Below are positions 28,859 through 34,808 of a stretch of DNA of 34,808 bases, in pieces. Source of the stretch: an uncultured Bacilli bacterium (GTDB lineage: Bacteria > Bacillota_I > Bacilli_A > RF39 > UBA660); assembly GCA_947632545.1 (NCBI GenBank), contig CANRPP010000011.1, forward strand, positions 1 through 34,808. Reading direction: 5' to 3'. The translations under genes and the position numbers were made by a program. Position 1 is the first letter of the stretch. Every line of letters starts with the position of its first letter. The notes under the pieces were generated by a model, which had not been told where the DNA came from, made no database searches, and was given only the letters and a program-made list of their open reading frames with translations.

Positions 28859-29701
28859 ATGGAGCGAGTTAGAGAGGTTTTAAAAAAAGTTATGACTTAT
28901 ATATCTAGACCTGATATGAGAGTTCTACCTGGGCAACTCGCTTTTTTCTTTGTAGTTTCACTTATACCTTTAATCGCTTTAGTAGGAACAATTGCAGGTT
29001 ATCTTTCTGTTTCAGCATATAAAGTTGAAAATATATTAGATTCAATATTTCCATTTGAATTAACAGATAATTTAGTAACTTATGTTTCAGGTAAAGGTAT
29101 GACCTTTAATATAGCGGTATTCTTTATTTCTGCTTTTATTTTAGCTTCTAATGGTTGTCATTCAATGATTATTACATCTAATCATATGTATGGTGTTAAA
29201 AATAAAGGCTTTTTTGCAAGACGATTTAAAGCTATAGGTATGACAGTTATATTAGTTTTAATTTTATTATTCTTATTAGTTGTTCCTGTATTTGGTGATA
29301 CTATATTTAATATTGTAACTGCTAATATAAGTGATATTTCTGCAGTTAATCTTGCTAGAAATATTTATAATATTTTACAATATCCAATCTCAATTATATT
29401 AGTTTTATTTAATATTAAACTTCTATATACTATAGCGCCTGATAGAAAAATAAAATCTAAAACTACTTATTCAGGTGCAATATTTACAACTATTGGTTGG
29501 ATTTTAGCAACTAAATTATATGCAATATATGCGGGAACATTTTCTAATTATAATATCTTTTATGGTAGTATTTCAGATATTTTATTTTTATTAATGTGGG
29601 TATATATACTTTCATATATATTTGTTTTAGGTATGGCTTTTAATGCTTCAAATACAAAAAAAGATGATTTTGAAACTATGCAATTGACCTTAAAAAAATA
29701 G
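28859..29701 (+). CDS. YihY/virulence factor BrkB family membrane protein
   Basis: AFFFVVSLIPLIALVG, NGCHSMIITSNHMYGVKNKGFFARRFKAIGMT, LYAIYAGTFSNYNIFYGSISDILFLLMWVYILSYIFVLGMAFNA. Confidence 0.92.
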   Translation: MERVREVLKKVMTYISRPDMRVLPGQLAFFFVVSLIPLIALVGTIAGYLSVSAYKVENILDSIFPFELTDNLVTYVSGKGMTFNIAVFFISAFILASNGCHSMIITSNHMYGVKNKGFFARRFKAIGMTVILVLILLFLLVVPVFGDTIFNIVTANISDISAVNLARNIYNILQYPISIILVLFNIKLLYTIAPDRKIKSKTTYSGAIFTTIGWILATKLYAIYAGTFSNYNIFYGSISDILFLLMWVYILSYIFVLGMAFNASNTKKDDFETMQLTLKK

Positions 29702-29712
29702 GTCTTTTTTTC
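29686..29712 (+). terminator. Weak intrinsic terminator at the end of the yihY-like gene
   Basis: GACC...GGTC short stem followed by T-run; stem only ~4 bp. Confidence 0.4.
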
Positions 29713-29724
29713 TTGCTTTAAAGA

Positions 29725-29753
29725 TTGAATTTTATATAGGTAAGTGCTATAAT
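29725..29753 (+). promoter_or_regulatory. Putative promoter TTGAAT-17-TATAAT
   Basis: TTGAAT at 29725-29730, 17-nt spacer, TATAAT at 29748-29753, before the 29775 ORF. Confidence 0.6.
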
Positions 29754-29774
29754 ATAGAATAGGCGAGGTTATTT

Positions 29775-31853
29775 ATGAAAAGAAAGATAATTAAACTAAA
29801 AAATAAAATTATAAGTGAAATAAAACGAATAAAAAAGGATCATCTTATAAAAAAGTATATAAAAAATAATGTTTTATTTTTAACTTTTGTTATAACATGT
29901 GTTGCAAATTCTACTATACTTAGATTTTTTACAATGCATACTTTAGAAAATTATTTAGCATTTAAACCTATTTTAGCAGATGTTAGTATTATGGTTGTTG
30001 TTGGTTCTTTTGGATATTTATTAAAACCTAAAAATAGATTTGGATATTATTTATTTTTCGATATCTTATTTTCTACAATATGTATGATAAATTCAATATA
30101 TTATACTTTTTATACATCTTTTGCATCTGTTTCGATGTTATCGCTTACTCAATATATAACGACAGTTGGAGATGCTGTAGTAGAGAATGTTTTACAAATA
30201 AAAGATTTAATATATATACTTGGACCTATTTCTTTAATAATTGTTCATTTAAAATTAAAAAAGAATAGTTATTATAAAAAAGTTGAAGTTAAGTCTGAAA
30301 GAAAGAAAAGAACACTTAAAACTTTATCTGTAGGAGCAGGTTTAGTATTATTATTTGTTGTTACTTTATCATCTTTAGATATAAGTCGTTTTGCTAAACA
30401 ATGGAATAGAGAATATATAGTTATGAGATTTGGTATATTTATATATCAAGCTAATGATATTTTTACATCTCTACAACCTAAAATTAATTCTTTATTTGGA
30501 TATGATAATGCTATGAAAAATTTTAAAGAGTATTATAAAGATAAAGAAGATAGGCAAACTAATAAATACACTGATATATTTAAAGATAAAAATGTTTTAG
30601 TAATACATGCTGAAAGTATGCAAGTTAATTTATTTAATAAAAGTTTTAATGGTGTAGATATTACTCCTAATTTAAAACGTATTGCAAGTGAAGGAATGTT
30701 TTTCTCTAACTTTTATTCTCAAGTTAGCGTTGGTACAAGTAGTGATTCTGAACTTACTTATAATACGTCTTTAATGCCTACACAAAGTGGTACTGCATTT
30801 GTTTCTTATTTTGATAGAAAGTTTAATGCAACTCCTCAATATATGAATGATTTAGGTTATTATACTTTCGTTATGCATGCTAATAATGCTGATTTCTGGA
30901 ATCGAAGAAGTATGTATAATAGTCTAGGTTATAAGAAGTTTTATAGTAAAGAAAATTATAATGTTACAGAAGATAATACTATAGGTCTTGGTTTAAGCGA
31001 TAAAGAATTCTTTAAACAATCAATTCCTAAAATAAAAAAGATAGATGAAAAAAATGATAAATGGTATGGTCTTATGATAATGTTAACTAATCATACTCCA
31101 TTTTCAGATGTAGAAAAATATGGTGAATTTGATTTAAGTAGTAAAACAACTATAACAAATGAAGAAGGAATAGAAGAAGAAGTAACATATCCATTCCTAG
31201 AAGGTAGAAAATTAGGTAATTATTATAAATCTGCTCATTATGCAGATCAAGCATTAGGTGAATTATTTACTGAACTTGATCAAAATGGTTTACTTGATAA
31301 TACTGTAGTTATAATTTATGGAGATCACGATGCTAGAATATCAAGAAAAGAATATGACTATGAAGCTAATTATGATAAAACTACAGGTACTAAACTAGAT
31401 AAAGAAGATCCTAATTATAAAGAATATGATACCTATCAATATGAATTAGGTAGAAAGGTTCCCTTTATTATCTGGACTAAAGATATGAAAGGAACTAATC
31501 TAAATATGGAAGTTACTGATGTAATGGGAATGTATGATGTAATGCCAACTCTTGGTAATATGCTAGGATTTTATAATGAATATCAATTGGGTCATGATAT
31601 ATTTAATATTAAATCTGATAATATTGTAGTATTTCCTAATAGTAATTGGGTAACTAATGATATATATTATAATAGTCAAAAAGGTGAATATTATTCTATA
31701 AATGGTGAAGCTATTAGTGAAGAAAAAATTAAAGAGAATAATACTTATGCATCTAAATTATTGAATGTTTCTAATAATATAATAGTATTTGATTTATTAA
31801 AGAAATTACAAGAAGAAAATGAAGTATTTAAAAATTCTAATGAAGGGAGTTAA
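29775..31853 (+). CDS. LTA synthase-like sulfatase family membrane protein
   Basis: Five TM segments, then a sulfatase fold: VLVIHAESMQVNLFN, VGTSSDSELTYNTSLMP, FVMHANNADFWNRRSMYNSLGYKKFY, MLTNHTPF, VVIIYGDHDARI. Confidence 0.9.
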   Translation: MKRKIIKLKNKIISEIKRIKKDHLIKKYIKNNVLFLTFVITCVANSTILRFFTMHTLENYLAFKPILADVSIMVVVGSFGYLLKPKNRFGYYLFFDILFSTICMINSIYYTFYTSFASVSMLSLTQYITTVGDAVVENVLQIKDLIYILGPISLIIVHLKLKKNSYYKKVEVKSERKKRTLKTLSVGAGLVLLFVVTLSSLDISRFAKQWNREYIVMRFGIFIYQANDIFTSLQPKINSLFGYDNAMKNFKEYYKDKEDRQTNKYTDIFKDKNVLVIHAESMQVNLFNKSFNGVDITPNLKRIASEGMFFSNFYSQVSVGTSSDSELTYNTSLMPTQSGTAFVSYFDRKFNATPQYMNDLGYYTFVMHANNADFWNRRSMYNSLGYKKFYSKENYNVTEDNTIGLGLSDKEFFKQSIPKIKKIDEKNDKWYGLMIMLTNHTPFSDVEKYGEFDLSSKTTITNEEGIEEEVTYPFLEGRKLGNYYKSAHYADQALGELFTELDQNGLLDNTVVIIYGDHDARISRKEYDYEANYDKTTGTKLDKEDPNYKEYDTYQYELGRKVPFIIWTKDMKGTNLNMEVTDVMGMYDVMPTLGNMLGFYNEYQLGHDIFNIKSDNIVVFPNSNWVTNDIYYNSQKGEYYSINGEAISEEKIKENNTYASKLLNVSNNIIVFDLLKKLQEENEVFKNSNEGS

Positions 31854-31855
31854 TT

Positions 31856-32518
31856 ATGGCTAGAAAAATTAGAAGGAGACCAAAGAAAAAATTAATTGTA
31901 ATGATAATTGTAGTAGCAATTTTATTAATAGGGTTAGGGATATATTTTACTATATCTAATAAAAATACTGTAAAAGAGCATAAAGTAGTATCTAAAATAC
32001 CTAGTTATGGTTATACTTTAAAAAGTAATAAAAGTTCACATTATAAAAGATTATTTCAGGAATTAAAAGATGTTTTAACTAAAGATAAAGTTGATGAAAA
32101 AAAATATGTTAAGACTATTACTAAAATGTTTATTGTTGATTTTTATTCTTTAAAAGATCATGTTGCAAAAACAGATGTAGGTGGAGTAGACTTTGTTCAT
32201 AGTGATGCTATTGATAATTTTATTTTAAATGCAGAAGATACTTTATATAAGTACGTTGAAAGTGATATATATGGTCAAAGAAAACAAAAATTACCTGAAA
32301 TAGATGAAGTTAGTATTAAAAGTTGTAAAACTACAGAATATACATATAATGATAATACTGATTCTAATGCATATGAAGTAAAAGCTTCATGGACATATAA
32401 AAATAAATCAGTTGCTGAAGATTATCAAACTGATGCTACATTTATATTTATGCATGATGGAAAAAAATTAGTTTTGGTAGAAGTATTAAATGGAGAAGAG
32501 GAAGAAGACGAAGATTAG
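31856..32518 (+). CDS. Hypothetical single-TM protein (220 aa)
   Basis: Basic N-terminus MARKIRRRPKKKL plus TM; soluble domain; immediately after the LTA synthase-like gene. Confidence 0.78.
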   Translation: MARKIRRRPKKKLIVMIIVVAILLIGLGIYFTISNKNTVKEHKVVSKIPSYGYTLKSNKSSHYKRLFQELKDVLTKDKVDEKKYVKTITKMFIVDFYSLKDHVAKTDVGGVDFVHSDAIDNFILNAEDTLYKYVESDIYGQRKQKLPEIDEVSIKSCKTTEYTYNDNTDSNAYEVKASWTYKNKSVAEDYQTDATFIFMHDGKKLVLVEVLNGEEEEDED

Positions 32519-32734
32519 TAGTTTTCTTTTTTTAACCTATGTTATAATATATTACAATTTACGGGACTTTTATATGAGCCATATCTTAAGTAAAACTAAA
32601 GTGTTAGATATGGAAAATATAGATAAAACAATAATTTTTGATGTCAATCTTAATTTTTCTTCAATGGATTTAAATTATTTTGGCATGGAAATAATGAGAG
32701 ATTTAAAGAAAAAAATTATAAAATTCCTTCTTTT

Positions 32735-32763
32735 TTGAAACTTTTATTAAAGTATGATAGAAT
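32735..32763 (+). promoter_or_regulatory. Putative promoter TTGAAA-17-TAGAAT
   Basis: TTGAAA at 32735-32740, 17-nt spacer, TAGAAT at 32758-32763, upstream of the 32788 ORF. Confidence 0.5.
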
Positions 32764-32787
32764 ATATAAATAAAAGAGGAGATTATT

Positions 32788-33477
32788 ATGACAAAGAATA
32801 AGTCTAATAAGAAATTTAGACCAATAATAAAATTATTTTTGTGTTTAATTTATTTTATAATAATATGTATTTTAGTATTTGTATCATTTAGACTATTTCA
32901 AAAAGATCAAAGAATAGTTAATTGGAATGAAGTCTCTTCAACTGATGAATATTCATATCTTAATATATCTCAAATGTCAGAAGCATTTGCAGTAACTGAT
33001 GATAATAAACAAATTCATTTTGTTATAGTACAAGATGAAACATTAGAATGGCATACATATTTAATTGCTATTAGAAAAGAAGATTATAATAATTATAAAA
33101 GTATTATAGATTATACATATGAAAGAACTAAAGATAAACCTGATAATATAGTAGTATATGGTTATCCTAAAAAAATAACTAAAAAAATAAAAAAACTTGC
33201 TATTAAAAATATTATTAATTTTGTACCAATAGAAAATAAAACTATATTAACTAATGATAATTTTGAAGATTATATGACTAATACATATTTAGATACAACT
33301 ATTCCTAAAACTCATAAGACTAATTATATTATAGTATCATTATTAGTACTAGCATTAATATTATTCATATTAATAATATTTACTATTTTTGATAAAGATA
33401 GAATAGTAGATGAAGTTGAAGAAATAATAGAAAAAGAAAATAGTAAATTAAAAAAGAAAAAGGAAAAAGAGGAGTAG
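32788..33477 (+). CDS. Hypothetical membrane protein (two TMs, 229 aa)
   Basis: N-terminal and C-terminal TM segments flanking an extracytoplasmic domain; AGAGGAG RBS. Confidence 0.75.
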   Translation: MTKNKSNKKFRPIIKLFLCLIYFIIICILVFVSFRLFQKDQRIVNWNEVSSTDEYSYLNISQMSEAFAVTDDNKQIHFVIVQDETLEWHTYLIAIRKEDYNNYKSIIDYTYERTKDKPDNIVVYGYPKKITKKIKKLAIKNIINFVPIENKTILTNDNFEDYMTNTYLDTTIPKTHKTNYIIVSLLVLALILFILIIFTIFDKDRIVDEVEEIIEKENSKLKKKKEKEE

Positions 33478-33482
33478 ATATA

Positions 33483-33728
33483 ATGCATTATAAATATAAA
33501 ACAAATGGTACTTGTTCTAAAGAAATAGATTTTGATATTAATGATAATAAAATAAGTAATTTATCTTTTACTGGTGGTTGTAATGGTAATTTAAAAGCAA
33601 TATCTAGTCTAGTTGAAGGTAAAGATATAGATTATGTAATAGAAAGATGTAAGGGAATAACTTGTAATAATAAAAATACATCTTGTGCAGATCAATTAGC
33701 TAAAGTATTAGAAAGTGTAAGGGGTTAA
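33483..33728 (+). CDS. TSCPD-domain protein (TIGR03905-like)
   Basis: YKTNGTCSKEIDFDI, LSFTGGCNGNLKAISSLVEG, TSCADQLAKVLE. Confidence 0.88.
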   Translation: MHYKYKTNGTCSKEIDFDINDNKISNLSFTGGCNGNLKAISSLVEGKDIDYVIERCKGITCNNKNTSCADQLAKVLESVRG

Positions 33729-33730
33729 TT

Positions 33731-34072
33731 ATGAAAAAATACTTATATCAATATATTGGTAATATAGATTTAATCTTAAAAGAAAATAAAAAAGTAAACT
33801 ATAAAAAATTAAAGGAAGAACACTTAATAAAAATAAATTTCTTTCAACATGAAAGATTAATACATTTACTTGTTACTTTATTTTATGCATTATTTACTTT
33901 TATAATATTTTATTTTAGTAAAATATTTATACCCTTTATTTTTATAGCGTTAATATTAATAATATTTTTAATCTTTTATGTAGTTCATTATTTTAGATTA
34001 GAAAATGGAGTTCAATATTTATATAAGCAATATGATATGATAGAAGAAAGGATTAAAAAAGATGAAAAGTAG
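33731..34072 (+). CDS. Hypothetical membrane protein (113 aa)
   Basis: Complete ORF with two TM segments; overlaps the next ORF start. Confidence 0.72.
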   Translation: MKKYLYQYIGNIDLILKENKKVNYKKLKEEHLIKINFFQHERLIHLLVTLFYALFTFIIFYFSKIFIPFIFIALILIIFLIFYVVHYFRLENGVQYLYKQYDMIEERIKKDEK

Positions 34073-34724
34073 TAAAACAGTTAATATAATATTTGGTTTA
34101 TTATTTTTATCATTAGGAATAATATTACTTGGTAATAATATAAAGTTATGGGATATAAATTCATTTTTTAATGGATGGTGGAGTTTATATATAATTATAC
34201 CTTCTATAATAAATTTAATTAGAGGTGGTAGTTTATTATCATCACTTACTACTATTATTATTGGAGTATTATTACTTTTTTGTAGTCTTAATATAATAAA
34301 TTGGAGTTTTATATATAAAATTGTTATACCTATAGTAATTTTATATATTTTTATATCATTAATAGTAAGTTATAAAAAGAAAATAGATATACCTAAAGCA
34401 AGTGGTAATGATAATACTTTAAATGCTGTATTATCTGGTAGGGATGAAGTTATTAGTAGTAAGTTTAATGGTACTAGATGTATATCAATATTTGGAGGAA
34501 TAGATCTAGATATTAGTAAAACTAAAATAAATAAAGATACTATAATTAAATGTGTTTCTATATTTGGACAAACTAATATAAAAACACCTACAAATGTAAG
34601 TATAAAAACAAGTGGTATTAAAATATTTGGAGGAGTAACAAATAAAACTTTAGGTAGAGGAGATAAAAAACCTACACTTTATATTAAATATGTATGTATA
34701 TTTGGAGGAGTAAATATTAGATAA
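34062..34724 (+). CDS. LiaF-like membrane protein
   Basis: TM hairpins followed by a beta-repeat domain (SIFGGIDLDISKTKI...SIFGQTNIKTP...KIFGGVTNKT...CIFGGVNIR) typical of LiaF/cell wall-active antibiotic response proteins. Confidence 0.82.
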   Translation: MKSSKTVNIIFGLLFLSLGIILLGNNIKLWDINSFFNGWWSLYIIIPSIINLIRGGSLLSSLTTIIIGVLLLFCSLNIINWSFIYKIVIPIVILYIFISLIVSYKKKIDIPKASGNDNTLNAVLSGRDEVISSKFNGTRCISIFGGIDLDISKTKINKDTIIKCVSIFGQTNIKTPTNVSIKTSGIKIFGGVTNKTLGRGDKKPTLYIKYVCIFGGVNIR

Positions 34725-34808
34725 TATTTTACTTTTTTTATTTATAAGGAAAGTGCGTTTAAAATAAAAATAAAAAATATTATTTGTTCGATTGACATAT
34801 ACAAACAT

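Noticed and set aside
30080-30268. 62-aa forward ORF in another frame
   Set aside because: Lies inside the LTA synthase-like gene; Cys/Tyr-rich out-of-frame translation.
32490-32738. 82-aa ORF as a full-length gene
   Set aside because: Its start lies inside the 3' end of the 31856 gene and the first ~28 codons look non-coding. Only the shorter frame from 32574 is retained as a low-interest possibility.
34792-34797. TTGACA-like -35 at the window edge
   Set aside because: The -10 region lies outside the window, so a promoter cannot be supported.

Overview
This is an AT-rich, low-GC Gram-positive (Firmicutes/Bacilli-like, probably gut-associated) chromosomal window using the standard bacterial code: TGG encodes Trp and TGA serves as stop. 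It opens with the 3' part of a 5S rRNA. Next come the tsaE-tsaB-rimI-tsaD cluster, a membrane thioredoxin-like protein, and a THI5/SsuA-type ABC system split by an opposite-strand SDR gene. These are followed by a bile salt hydrolase-like Ntn enzyme, a large uncharacterised protein, and a surface-display locus (thioester-domain adhesin with four CnaB/SpaA repeats, sortase, repeat-tailed membrane protein). The rest is largely housekeeping: pcrA, a nucleotidyltransferase, a BI-1-like protein, ligA, gatCAB, a two-sensor GGDEF-like protein, YihY, an LTA synthase-like sulfatase, a TSCPD protein and a LiaF-like protein. The most notable items are: (1) the adhesin/sortase/repeat-protein locus, with mosaic near-identical repeats and a sortase that seems to lack the usual Arg after the catalytic Cys; (2) an unannotated KilA-N phage-type pseudogene upstream of ligA, decayed by three in-frame stops and a frame-shifted tail; (3) a GGDEF-like protein whose signature reads DGNEF; (4) a 538-aa protein with a possible transglutaminase/Cys-protease-like triad next to a convergent small orphan gene. 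I found no CRISPR array, intact mobile element or known defence system. All calls come from reading motifs; no database search was run.
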